From Pochonia chlamydosporia 170 (lineage: Eukaryota > Ascomycota > Sordariomycetes > Hypocreales > Clavicipitaceae), in contig NC_035793.1 of NCBI RefSeq assembly GCF_001653235.2, positions 3,410,001 to 3,474,000 of the forward strand: DNA of 64,000 nt. Reading direction: 5' to 3'. Shown one piece after another: positions 22,792-35,789 of the stretch. Positions within the stretch are counted from its first letter, which is position 1; each line of letters starts with the position of its first letter. The notes under the pieces are model-generated. The model ran no database searches. It saw only the letters and a program-made list of their open reading frames with translations, and was not told where the DNA came from. Both the position numbers and the translations under genes were made by a program.

Positions 22792-24253
22792 CTTAACCGC
22801 GTTGCCTGAATTGGCCCCAAGGACAACGCGATAGTCCGGCGACAAACACTGCGACGTAATTTTGGCTGAACTTTGTGCACTTTGTTCGTGTTCTTAAGCG
22901 TGAATTGCCCGTTCCGAGTGGCTAACCGCAGGGTCCAAGGAGTTGCCAGCAGCTCTATATCACACATGTTAGAGTCCAATTTCAAATCAGCTTCCAGAAA
23001 TCGGCACGAAGAAAAGAACAACCGAGAAGTTCGGAACACCGCACACGAGTGGTGGTTGGCCTGGCTGAGGCCCCTCAGAAGCACACCAAGGAATGACAGT
23101 GGACGTCACCAAAGCTGTCTTCACGATAAAGGCCGTCTTGGAAGCGGACCACGATTCGGATTGATGTGCTTGGCCATATAGCAAGGTTCAGGATTTTGTG
23201 AGGGGCGACGACGCAGGGAGGGAAGGGTAAAACGGGGAGAGAGAATCCATATCCCAACTATTGACCGAGTATAGAGTATAGAGATCTTCATGACGAAAGG
23301 CGAACGCTAGCAGAGCACCTAGGACAAATAGGTCGAACCAGGAGATAGCTAGAGCCGTACCCCAACCCCAATATGACCCAGCAAAAAATTGTTAAGATGG
23401 TGAATATGTAAATACGCAAAAATAGCACAGCCCGGGAGCAGAAATTTGATGTTGTGGCCGCAGGTCAGACTGGAGGCGGCTGGTTCAGGATGCGCAGCAA
23501 TGTATGTCGCTGGGCTTGTCAGGGTTTGAGAGAAAATTGAAACCACTCACATTAATACGGTACCGAGGACACTCAGGTGTAAGCGAATAGAGGCTCAATG
23601 GACGAGCAATTAGTTGGATTGGACAGGAGTGAATCAGTTATCGTAGACCGCAGATTTCTCCAAAATCGCCAATGTTGTTGAGGTGTATAGTGAACACTTT
23701 CCGCTACTTGTAGTGTCTGTTCCAGATTTCTCCTAACTAGTTCTGGTATCGAAAACCATATACCTCGTTGGGACTTGTTCTTGTGAGGCTAGGGTTCGGG
23801 AGGCGAGAGGTGACCAGATAGTGGCCAAATATAAAAGTGGTGAAGGTCTCGAGTTGGTTTGCTCCAGCGGAAGAAACGGACTTCGTGGGAAGTAAGGTTC
23901 TTATTCCGGAGACTGGTAAAGCATGTATAAGCAAAGCAATTTCTCCAATGCGGTACGGAATTGTGGAATAGGAACGAAGTAGCCAAAATATGCAGAGTGT
24001 GAGAGAAAGCGAGGTTGAAGTCTTAAGGGGTAAAGCAGCGTGTTGTGTACGTTGAGCAATGGTTGAATGCAATGGTTGGTTAAACAAGCAACTAATGCTG
24101 GAGACTGAAAGCTTGAAGAAAAAAAAATCAGATCTGGCCGGGGATGGCACCTCTTAATATTGGTTGGAAAGTTTGGGCGGCAGTCTCGTCGTCGAAAGGG
24201 TGAGAGGCGTGCGTGAGAGATGAGAGGCGTGTGTTTGTGCTATGGCTGAGCAT

Positions 24254-24306
24254 TTGTGTGTGTGCGTGTGCGTGAGCGTGAGTGTTCAATGTTGTGTGTG
24301 TGTGTT
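24254..24306. repeat. GT/GCGT-rich microsatellite
   Basis: Two blocks of TG dinucleotides, with GCGTG and GAGCG interruptions, lie at about 24254-24284 and 24291-24306. Confidence 0.85.
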
Positions 24307-24460
24307 TACCTGAAGGCAAGGCCGAGCTGGGTCAGGCAGAGGCAGGAGCGACACACCGGGCTGCGAAGGAGGCATGGAAAGAGCGAACAACGTCAAGTCC
24401 TGTTTGGTTGTCTGTCCGTCTCGACCGGTGCGGAGTAGCAAGTCGCTCAACGGGCAGACA

Positions 24461-24509
24461 GTTGGCGGTTGGCGGTTGGTAGTTGGTAGTTGGCAGTTGG
24501 CAGTTGGGA
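24461..24509. repeat. GTTGGNN heptamer tandem array
   Basis: Seven contiguous heptamers start with GTTGG; the last two bases run CG, CG, TA, TA, CA, CA, GA. The pairing of variants suggests successive duplications of single units. Confidence 0.92.
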
Positions 24510-27500
24510 CCTGACACCTGGAAGAAGTTGGTGTCAACTGTTCCAGTTTTGCCAGGCGCACCACACCAGACCAGAACGGACACTTGAAACCAGGCGCTTT
24601 TACCAGAGACCTGATCAAAGCACACCAGATCAGACTTATGCTTTTGCCTGGCCTTGCACGTTGTACTTGCACTGAACTCGACTCACTCGGCTGCCAACGC
24701 CTCTACACACCAGACAAGACTATTCGGCTTCCCAAGTGGGTGTGTGAACAGCTAAGCGCCACAATTGATGAACAGAGCAAACATCGACGACGCAACACCT
24801 AGGTTCCAAAGTTGTGGGAGGTGTATGAACTAGAGGGATCGGAAACCGAAAGCCACCAACTGTTGGAACTGACCAAAACGGCTGCTATGAGGCAGACCTG
24901 GGGCCGGGCTTAGCCTGGCGCGCGCGGATCTGCCCATCGGCCAAGCAGGCTCTACCCAGGCTCGAATACCTGCTACGACTCCGACAATGGCTGTCGACTT
25001 ATGGCTGTTGGGCAAGCTCTTGGGCTATGAAGATGAAAGGTTCCCACTGGTGTGGTCATTAGCGGCTAGGCTCTGGGTGTGTGTCGAGTGTTCATGTATT
25101 TGGGCTGGAGCCACCGTCATCCACAACCGGAGTACAGAGAGTGAGGACGGGGCACTTCGCGCTGGGATGGGGACCTGGGAACATGACATGGGCCTAGCAA
25201 TGGATTGTGGCCTTGCGTTCCGGTGTTGGTTGGCATAAGCCCGGTCCAGCATCTTCGCTTGAAACCGCAACTAGAACACTGGCGATGGCTTGGGCGACTG
25301 TGCAGTTCCCACAAGGGTGCGAGCAGGGACCGAGTTGTCGAACACATGAACCAACAAACCTCCAAGACCACTCGGCGGGTAATGCCAAACCAGATGGTCG
25401 ACGAACAGCATGGTGAAATTTTCTCACAGACAAGAGTCGGATAAAATTAGTCCAACCATGGGCAAGCTCCACACAGCATGCATGTTGGCAAGGAGTTGGA
25501 TGTTGAAAAGAAATTCTTTGCGTCTACGGAGTGCGGACTACACCAAACCAACTTAATGTCCCAACAGCGAGCCATTGCCAATCCGCTTCGTCCACAGAGC
25601 CGGAAAGACCATGGACACCAAACAAGCAACTAACGAGTGGTCGTGTTGATGGACTGGACAAAGCTTCCCGCAGTCATGGCCAAAACCCGCCACTTCGTGA
25701 AATTTTGATCTTGACATTGCTGCCCACCAATGGACACAAAGATCGAAGAGTGTGACCGTCCTTATCAGGCACTCTGCAACGATAGGTAACCTCCTCCGTC
25801 ATGTTCCCCGTGACTACGGGGTACCGTCAGGCCCTTGTCCTTGTCCCTGCTGCGGCCCGGTCACTCATATGCAGTTGGTTTTTGCATTGGACGTTGGCCT
25901 GTTGACAAGAGACTCTTGGCTTTGGAATGGGCAGTTCTGGTACACCCGGGTTTCTTTGTCAGAAAGCGTTGATGCGACTTGGTGTCAATACGACCGAGAG
26001 CCAGAATCCATTTGCGAAACTGAGAGCACGATTTCTGGTACACGCTGAGCGCAAAGGCAAACGACCACTTGGTCTTCTTCAACTGAAAAAAGATACTACT
26101 GTATTCCCACCCAGCGCGACTTGAACCAGCACATCATTGACACCACACTAATCGCATCTTCGTTTGCAAGTGAGGCAACATCTAACTCTCAAAGGCCTAG
26201 CCTCCAAGTCTGTCATAGGCATCTTGATCTGTCTGTGCTACGGCGTCTTCAAGCCCTTTGCAACTCACTCAAGTGATGTGGGGGAAATCAAACAATCTCG
26301 CTTCTTCATTCTTCCACGCGCCACCCTCCTCATGAAGATCCTGGTCTATACCCTTGTCTGTCGACCTTGGTCGAGTTTGCCCAGTCACCAGAGGGAATTT
26401 CGATGCTTGAGAAATCAGGACTTGACCATTCACACCCCCTTTGGCTTATCGATCAGTCACCCTTGTTCTGTTACAGCTGCCTGATGTTACTCTCCGACCA
26501 CCTTTGTTCATTCTAGCCTCAACTTCAGATTTCTCCAATACCTACTCGAAGGAAATCCAATTCACCACGAACTTAAGCCACGATTCCGTTTCTCCTACCT
26601 CTCACCACGCGGCCCAAGCTATTATAGATGGCCGGTTCTGGCCATTTGACAGCTCCTTTGCTACGGTTCACAGATGTTTTGAGTTCAAAAGAATGTACAT
26701 TAGGTACCAATACTGGCCGGCAAGTATGTCGTCAGCCAGACGCAAGGGACGCAATGCACCGGATTCCTTATGCTTCTTTCGGTATCCAAAGTGCTGCTGT
26801 GTCACTCCAAAACGTCAACGATCTGTGTATCAGCACTGGTGACGGTTGATTAGATCCAATCTTGTCCTGGTCGCCTCACTAAGATTGGCAAGAATATGCT
26901 GAAGCTTCGTGGTGAATCAGGACTGGGCCATTCAAATGAACAAGGCTACGATGACTCTTGTTGGCCATCCTTCGGTGCTCACGGCCATCCTGGTGACCAT
27001 TGCGGCGCTCACAGCAGCACTGCAATAATGTTAGTGCTTTTCCTGAATCGGCGTTGATTTCCGGAACAGCTCGATGCAAACATGTAAGGGACACCATTTT
27101 CAGCCCCTTGCACAACTTGCCGCCTACATTGTCATGGCATTATTAGCGTCTAAGTGCAGCTCCGTCTATGGCTCTCTGCCTCAGCTTCTGCCAGGAACGA
27201 AGACACAGGGCTGGGGTTTGCGTCTGTCCTGACAGCCAGCAACTTGCATTCCTCACCCCTCATCCACCCAATTCCCCGCTTCATTCTCTGTCTGAGTTCA
27301 GCACCCTTCTCAACTTTTTTGCAGCTCTTCTCCAGCGAGGTCTTCCATGCTCACGGTCGGGATATGTCTTGGGTGGTGGCTATGATGCCGCTACCAGATC
27401 CATGAACCCTCCTTTATACTTCCGAGTGACATTTTTTGTAATGTCATTTGTTGGTACACGGAACCTCTTGAGTGTCTTGCGGGTGAGATCATAGGAATTG

Positions 27501-30500
27501 TGAAGCAGTGGCTTGCAGGATTTCGTCATATAATGGTACTATGGCTACTCTTGACCCCTAATATTCTACAGCTTTGAAAAAGGCACATCACGACATACGA
27601 CACGGCAGTGTTAGACTCATATTGTAGCCCTCGTTGAGTGGCTGCAGCAGTGGACATCCAAGAGCTCCTCATGAGGCCAGTGCTGGAATATCCAGGGTGT
27701 TGGTAGAGTCTAGGACTGCATCCAGGGTCGCAGCCGTGGCCGCTTGCATTTTGGGGAACAAGAGGCCAATCGCAAATCAGCAAATCTGTTGGAGCCTTAG
27801 TCGGACCGCCTGCCGATCAATATCATACGAGCCATTTGATGTGAGCCAGTGGCAGGCAGAGTGTCGGGCTGACCCTCCGTGGGTTGTTCCTAAATTTCTC
27901 CAACTTCGGCATCAGCCCAAGGCTTTCACCATTGCGAACCTAAGGGGGAACAGTTGATGGTCGCCATGGGTCTCCACAGAGCTCTTGGCCGATTCATCAA
28001 TGAAGCCAGGAGGTGGACAAATTGAGGCTTGCAAGAGGCGTTGTCCACATTTGCCAACACGAAGCCTAAATCTGGCTAAAGTCGCTGTAACACGCAGGTA
28101 TTTGAAGGTGCATATCTTCAACGACAAGAACACCGTCGCCATGCAGTACCTGTTCTGGTACCGAATTGGCGAGGCTTCATCAATTTTATTTCCGTCTCAG
28201 AACAGCTTCTACAGTGCAAATTGTTGCAGAGCCCAAGGCCAAAATTGGCTAGTTTAGGTCTCAGCGAAGTCAAACCGGATGGCGGAGGAGATGGCAACTT
28301 CCCTTGGTGCGCATTTGCTGGGGTCAAGATCGTGGCCTCCGCAGCATTAAACGCGATAATCTACGCTCTGTGTCAGTGTGTATTCCAGGCGAATCTGCCA
28401 GCCTTGGGCGTTCTGCTGCGCAATATCGGCTTCGATGTTGTTTCACACATCTTGAAGGATGTATATGCAGGTCGTCACCAGGGCTTGGCTCGCCTCTGTG
28501 TCAGACAATGGCGCGCGGCAAGCAACAACTTTGTACTAACAAACTTGAAACACAAGAGGGTGACATCGGCAATATGTTGCCAAATGAATCATCTCTTCAA
28601 GCGTTGGATTGATTCCATTGACTTTTGAGGCTTTTGGCGTGTCTAAACCCAGTTGGCCAACGTTGGCCTCAAACGCAATCCCAAAGCTTCTTGGTTGACA
28701 TCTATCTGGTACAGAAATGTCGCTCTCGCAACGCTGGGCGCTTGTAACCACCACACCTCAGGGTTAGCAGAATTTCAACTCGGTGTCTGCATGGATTCCG
28801 CAGGCATCAGACATTTGACTACTGTATCTCAGCGACAATCTCGCTGAACGTGCACAAGGTGCCTGTTGTATGCTGATTTCCGCAATCAACATTTGAAAGG
28901 CCCCAACGCTGTTCCTGATCAGCCGCAGATATGATGAGACGGATTGTCGTTCAGTTGACACTCTTCGTCACTTGCGTCCTTTCTGTTTGAGTCTCTCGCT
29001 GGAGCATGATTTTGCAAATTTAATCGGTCACCGCCGGGTTCTTGGTTTTGATTGTCTTATTCACATCGGCCTATTCAATGGCCGGCTCGAGTGCGAAGAT
29101 CTGCTCGCTTCCTAGGTAGCCACCTGGTCTCGAAGGAAACAAAATACCCCTCCTGGCAGATCCCAGATGTGGCTGCAGATGCAGGCCACAATTGAAAAAA
29201 GGTCCGTCATGTAATGCGCCTTAGTCACATCGTGCCATGTCGGGGCGAATGGTCACCTCGATGTCTATGCAGCTTGACACCGACGCATCACTTTTTGTGA
29301 GCGCTGGTAAATGTAAGTTGACTTGTGCGACACTGTCGCCAGTGCTGCGACCCAGCCATGAAACAACCCGAATTTTGGCCGTTTGGACCGTTGGTCGACG
29401 GCCAAAGAGTCAGGTCTCTTGACCACGGTACGAAGCAGTGGCCGCCGAGTATCGCGAAACGGCCGAAATAGCATCGTCGGTCGCCTGTCGTCATTTTTGA
29501 CCAGGTTTTGCGACCTCGCCTCATTTTGTTCATGACGCAATGTCAACACGAAAGCGCACGGAATAGACACGTCTCCCCATCCGCGGGTTGACTGCACCAT
29601 GTGATTCGTTCCCAGTCGTTTGGGATTCCGTGCATCAGCTACATACGAACGACACCAAACGATTCCGATATACCTCAACTGTCTGCACACCGCTCAATTG
29701 GCGGTTTGGTGGCTATGTTGCTGGCGCCCTTTGTGGCTTCTCTGGGAAAACTTTTGCCGAGACACGTTGTCCACGTACCTGCTTCCACACTACCTGAAGA
29801 TGAGAGCCAACAACACACTGACCTGCAGTTGGATAGCCAATTGTACCATGAAAGTCGACGGTAGCCATTGAGCAATTATGCCAGGTTTCAGCTGCTCTCC
29901 TCTAGTGCATTTTTACCAATGCCACTAACAAGCAAAATCACGCCAAGGTAAGCTCCTGAAAAAGGAGAGGATCAGATCCATGGACACTGATGGCTTTTGC
30001 GACAACAGAGGAACCCTGGCCGGATATGCCATACACCCAAATCTGCGTTTTAGCTTGTTGCTCTTGAGGGTGGCAATGGGCATAGAGCGAGATGTTTGCC
30101 GCGGCCATATTTAATTCTATATTAAGCTGGTATCCAACACCTTGGGCATCTATAGATGTGGTTGTCTAGCAAAACAGCTTCGACCAAGCCCAATTAAACA
30201 ATTGTCTTGGGAAGACCTCGATCAGAACTGGCCACTTAACGCAGCCCATTCCGTGTCGCACGAGGCATGACGTGTGGCATTGGTCGACAGTGGACGTCAA
30301 GCACATCTAGTGGTTAGATGCCCAATCTACATGTCTCGATTTGGCTGTATCAACCAGGGGAGACCTGGAGCCACATTCAGCCAAGAGAATTGGTGGTAGG
30401 AATTCTACGACTTTCAGAGAAAGCTCGAGTATCCTGGTATCAGTGAGAATAACGAGCCAGTCGACACCAAGTGCCGTCGAGGACTACATCAAACGTAGTC

Positions 30501-33500
30501 CATAAGCTCCGTCCGGCATACACCAAGGGCTGTGGCGTCAACGCCGTGAAGTCATGCTGAATCCTCACCTTGGCAAAAGTCTTCACAACAGACAAGTTGG
30601 GGCAGTTTCAAGCACCCCTGAACCCTGTCGAACCAGGGCCTGTCCGCTCGGCTGGGTCCGTCAGGAATCTTCGGCTAACCTAGTTTTTTGTCAGAGACTC
30701 AAGGACGCTAGTGTTGTGCGACCATCTCTCCCGGGCAAAGTGCTTGAAGAGGAGGTGCCATTCAGGGCTCTACATCTTCGGGTCTCTCCAGCGAGGGGCG
30801 ACAGTTGCCAGCTCCACAACTGAGTATTCGCTTGTTAAGTTCATACGAATCGACCAAAGTAAGTTCGTTCCTGGATTTTCTCTGGCTTAATGGTGAGGCG
30901 ATGTTCAACGTCGGATCAGGATGCTGACTTTTGGCCAGCTGACGCCAGTGGTGACTATTATGTGGGAGTGCCCTTTTGAACTTTAGAACCTGGAATATCC
31001 AATACAGCCTTGTTGGGAGGTGGATCGTCCCTGGATGTGGAAGATACAACAGAACTTGCGGATTTGTAGTCGCACAAGACATCGGCCTTACTAGGCTGAC
31101 CCCTCTCGACAAAGTACGCAACGAAGCTTGGAAAATAGTGGTGGCCATTGCTCTTCTGCCCTGTCCAGTTCAGGAGGGGATTGATTGGTAGCTTGGATAC
31201 GCTAAACGGCATGGTACGAAGCGGCGCAGTATGGGACATTCATGAACCTTCCGTCTAGGCAAACTGGAGCATGCTTGGTAAAGCAGTAAACAAGCAGTTG
31301 GCAAGACATCCATGATGGACCACTTGACCACCACCCTGCAACAATATGCAATGAAACATCGACAATCAGGTGTGGCGAAGAATATGAAGGCACGCTAAAG
31401 AATATTTCTGGGCATATCTTCACGTTGTTGATCCATGCTACGCCCAAGAGCTCTGACGATGGTACTCTAAACCCGAGAATTAGCAGCTGAGAGAGGCATC
31501 GGTAACTCGCAAAAATCCACACGCTGAAGTGGGACTTCGAGACCCTTACTATTTGATGTAATAATGTTGTTACCAAGCGTGGCAAGTACCAGTTGGTGCG
31601 GTTTTGGATCGACTTCGAATCATTACTGAAGGCAGACCTAACCTTGAATACGAGGTATATTAGACGGGGGGCTGGTTTAGAGGAAATGAGCTGGATTCCA
31701 TCTCACTTTGCAGGGCAACACATCGCGCCATGGGCGTGGTGGAATAACTACGAGGATTGAATTCGCCTTTGATACGGTGTACAAAATACGTGGTCCCAAG
31801 GAATAAGGGCACACACCGTGGTGTGAGGGATAAAGGATCTGTGGCTGGGAACATGGGTGCACACCAGCGCAAGGAAGGCCGCTGCCAGCCACGTCTTGCC
31901 AGGCCGAAGACCACAGCTTAAGCTTCAAGTCAATTGGCAGATTCGTTATGCTGTCACAGTGGCTTTGACTCGGTATCGAAGATCACAGAGCCCAGTGCAA
32001 CAATCTCCGTCAATGCCCAAAAGAGCAAGGCACTTGGTGCGACTAATTTCACTGACGGATGAAGAATACACAAGCGGTAACACCAAAGGAAAAGCGTACA
32101 TACGGTGTGCGATCTTGCCTGGGTGAAGGAGGTTCTGGTCCGATGCTACTAGACAAGACATGGACCTTTTCGCTGCCACTACAACGAACAATGCACCACG
32201 GGGGTACATCTTCGCCGGAGTGCTGGGTCTCTCCGCGCGGCTTCTCGACGGCAGATTCAGCTCCTGATGAAGATGGGGCAATCATAAGCCAGACAGACAG
32301 ATGGAGGGTACACGCAGGCAGGGCAGTGGTTGGAAAAGCAAGATTGCCCGAGTCGCTTTCATCTCTCACCTCGTTCATGCGCACTTCTCAGACGTTGACT
32401 AACAGACTAGTGGTACCCTGGCCTGCAGCCCCGCCACCCGCCATTGGCTGAACCACTCTGTCGGGTCGAAGGTGCGGGGGTGTGCGAAATTGGAATTGGG
32501 TGATTTGGGTAAAAGTGCGGGCGACGGGCGCAGCTATCAGCGGCATCCAATCCAGCTCTGGGCTGAACTTGAACTGGCTGGGTTAAGTGCTTGAATGAGC
32601 TCCCCAACGAGACATGGAAGATACAAGACGAGAATCCTGCTGACCACCGTCCATGACATTATCGTTTGCCCCCTGCCCTCGTCTCTCAAGGTCCACGCCT
32701 AGACGACAAGGACCCCAGAAGTCGAAAATGGAATCAACCCTCAATCAGCAACGAGGAAACTTGGCATTGTGGCAGATGTCAGCTCAGAATTATTACACAT
32801 CATCTTACTCCGTACACCAACCCAGGCATCGCCGGTCATCCTTTCTTCAGCTCCCAGGTGTCTAGCCACATCGAGGTTCGCTCAACACGCTCTTAAGAAA
32901 CCCCCGGTGATAGTGGACAGGTGCCCAGCGTCTCCTTATGGGCATCACCGCCTTCATTTCTCCAGCAGTGCAACCCATCTAAACCGGCTTGGCGAAGATG
33001 AGAATGATCCCAACGAAAGAGACGGCGCTGCAAGTTTTCAAGCGCGGTAAGCGGCGTCTCCTGCGCCTAGTTACATGCGACGGCTGCAGATTGGTCATTT
33101 TGCCGCTTAACTTGTTGACTTTTTCTATCACATCATCATGGAGAATTATTGATTATTGACTGTTAGGTTGTAGATGGCGGCAGAAACGCACGCTGATTGG
33201 AGTTTGGGGATGTGAAGGATTGCAGTGTTGGTAGGTGAGTTATGTCTACCCTCCCTTGTCATTGGGGAAGAACAGTTGTGTTGGTTCACCATTTTGAGGA
33301 GAAAAGTCATGGCCAAGGGAATGGATGATAGGGTAAGATGACCAGCTTTGAATCAGCGAGGAACAGAAGCGAGGGCGGTCGGACATGCAAAGCGCTTACG
33401 CACTCACACTGCATGACATGGTAAAGATTGTTAAGCTGTCTCCATTTTCTGTTTTCGTAACTACGTCCGTCTACTGTACAAGTGCAACGAAAACGCCGAA

Positions 33501-33760
33501 ATCACAATCAAATTTGTCATTTGTCCATCTCCATCTTCACGGACCACTACCAAGATAATCCACATGCCATCATATCATCCCTGTTTCATGGCTGGTAGCG
33601 AAACCAACCGAAAACGAAAGGCACATGACAGCCAAGGGTGATTTCACGACTAAATGCCTCCATTCTGGGATACTCATTAGCCGCCATTGCCGCAGTTCCC
33701 AAATCTCTGAGGAATACAGCGGCAGGCAGACCAATAATATGTACGTAGCGTTGAGCAAAT

Positions 33761-35789
33761 TTACCACTCATACTCGCCCGTGGCCTTGTGAAAGACGTAT
33801 TCCTTGCCATTGACAGTGAGCACGCCGTCCTTCAGGGTGCATTTCCTGTGCAATGTCAGCAACGTCTCAGATTTTGCATGCATTCACGTAATAGAAGCTG
33901 GCGTCATCGTAGTTGATGACAAGCCAGCGGCGGGGAGAGGAGAGGGAACACGTACCACTTGTTCTTGACCCGTTGGACCTTGTCGTACATGCATAGCATA
34001 ATGTGGCCCAGTCCTTCATCGTCCACCTCGTCATCATCATTCTCATCCTCTGGATCGTCGAGATCAGAATTGATGGCATCTTCGTCGTCGATTTCGTCAT
34101 CATCATCATCACCCCCGTCATAGCCAGCAACTCCCTTGCCCTTTCTTGAGGATCTACTCGTGACTGTGTGTTGGGTTGCTTCTTTCAAGGGAAGCATAAG
34201 ACCACCGCCTTCCATGGCCTTGGCCCTGGCGGCCATTTGGGAGTGAAGCATGCGGTCAATTTCGACGCGACCAAGCTCATTGAGGGTGCCTTCGGCATTT
34301 CTTTGCATCAAAATACCTTCGTAGTCTTCCTCATCGTCACCGGGACCGTCGGTTTGCCCGTTGGATAGGGTTGACGAGCCAGCGGCAGGCTGTTGACCTT
34401 GCTGCTGTTGCTGCTGTCCCTGGATGGCATTGATGGAGCCTGCGGCTCGGATGCCATACTGGGCCTGAAGCTGTTGGGCTGCTCTGCTGGCCGCTACGCT
34501 GGTCTTGTTATCCAGACTATTGTAGTTTGGCAGTGCCGGCATAGAGCCGCCCGCACCGGGCTCTTGCTTGATGCCTGGCTCTTGTTTCACATATCCGGGC
34601 TCGGTTTTGATGCCGTTTTGACCAATTGCGCCGGGTGTGCTGCCTGCAGTCGGCAATGAAATGGTTGGGGAGAATTGGGCTTGTGTTGTGTTGTTCTGAG
34701 GAGCAGCCTGTTGAGCTGCGGGTGCTGGAGCAGGAGGTGGCGGCTCAGGCTTGGGATCCCAAGGGAACCGGGCCACATCAAGCTGGGAAAGCTTTTGTTG
34801 CCATCCCTACGAAGCTGTGTCAGCGAAATTAATCAAACAAAACCAAGAGATGTTGCTTCAACGAGGTGCAAGACGAGGGAAGCGTCCTGATGGTTGAGAT
34901 GGCCCTCAACGGTCATCACCAAGAACAAGGACTCAAAGCCAGCAAAGCTCCCAAGGCCACACAGGGTTTTTTGGCATCATTTTCATCACCACGCCGCCGT
35001 CAATCGAAATAGCGTCCAGGATTTGTTTGCTCAAGCAGTCAAATCATATAAGTCGTCCCGACATCTCGGGACCTAAATGGGGCTGCACGTGACGAGGCGT
35101 GTGATTGGGGAGTTCATGTTGGTGACGATGGGATGTGATGGTCAGACGACACAAGGCAGGACAGGGCAGGACAGGGCAGGACAGGGCAGGACAGGGCAGG
35201 ACAGGGCAGTCAGTGCTAGGCAGGGCTGGACTGGGCTGAGTTGGGCTGGGCAGGCAAGCAGGACGGAGGACTTGACTTGCAGGGGGCGGGGAACTTAAAA
35301 AGGCCCATATAGCGCTGGACCGCCCGCCTCCTCTCGCCGCTCTTTTGCTTCGAGTCCGCTCTCTGTGCCGCCGTTTGTCATGCCGCCACTCCGTCCAAAG
35401 ATAATGATCGAGGAAAATATCCATGCATCAATGCGCAACGGCACTCGCTCTGCTGCATCGATTCTGGCTCTTTTTTTTTTGTCGTACATCCCCTGAAAAC
35501 AAATTCAGACGGTTTCAGCGATAGCCATGGACTGAATGACCCGAGAGCTTTGTCTGCTCAAACACAGTGCAGCTGTTCGCCTCCATCGTGCATAACTCTC
35601 CGCGACCAAGGCACTCACTCCAAGGGAGGACCAGAACAAACAGAAAAAAAAAAAAGGCATCCATCTTACCTGACGCAACTCCTCTAGAACACTCTCTTCC
35701 ACGCCGCTCTCTTCAAAATCCACTCGCGAACTGTTCACCACCTCATCAATGATGGTCTGGTAAACAGTTCCGACAGCCTGGTTCGACAT
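33761..35789 (-). CDS. toa1: transcription factor IIA large (alpha/beta) subunit
   Basis: Exons 35789-35670, 34806-33956 and 33845-33761 give 351 aa with matching phases. The first exon encodes the N-terminal four-helix-bundle part (VYQTIIDEVVNSSRVDFEES, ending LEELRQ), which continues in exon 2 as GWQQKLSQLDVARFPWDP. A disordered Gln/Pro-rich linker follows, then acidic tracts (DDDDDEIDDED). The C-terminus encodes the beta-barrel strands: LCMYDKVQRVKNKWKCTLKD, then the terminal GEYEW. TFIIA binds TBP and stabilises TBP-TATA complexes in the nucleus. The first intron is 863 nt, far above the other introns here, but has a good donor (GTAAGA), a GCTGAC branch and a TAG acceptor. It carries a decamer repeat. 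Confidence 0.93.
35161..35210. repeat. five-copy ACAGGGCAGG decamer in the first TFIIA intron
   Basis: Four perfect copies and a fifth with one mismatch lie head to tail, preceded by a partial unit. On the transcribed strand the unit is pyrimidine-rich (CCTGCCCTGT). Confidence 0.97.

Larger units (their letters stand above)
22792..33760. other. 11-kb region without a supportable gene
   Basis: I looked at all frames and tried to join exons, and found no domain, signal peptide-bearing frame or conserved motif that I trust. Open frames are short, mostly without an ATG, and overlap on both strands. Composition is ordinary (near 50% GC), not AT-rich as RIP-altered transposons would be. The stretch contains a GT-rich microsatellite (24254-24306) and a GTTGG heptamer array (24461-24509). 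The last 300 nt are likely the 3' UTR of the TFIIA gene. Confidence 0.5.

Noticed and set aside
23737..24150. 137-codon minus-strand open frame with hydrophobic stretch
   Set aside because: Starts at GTG and its Phe run comes from a poly-A/T tract; no domain.
28221..28628. 135-codon open frame in the large gene desert, with a hydrophobic middle
   Set aside because: No ATG start, no splice partners and no family resemblance.
30762..31148. 128-codon minus-strand frame starting at ATG with an Arg/Ser-rich N-terminus
   Set aside because: The presequence-like start is short and the rest has no motif or codon bias; overlapping frames on the other strand look equally good.
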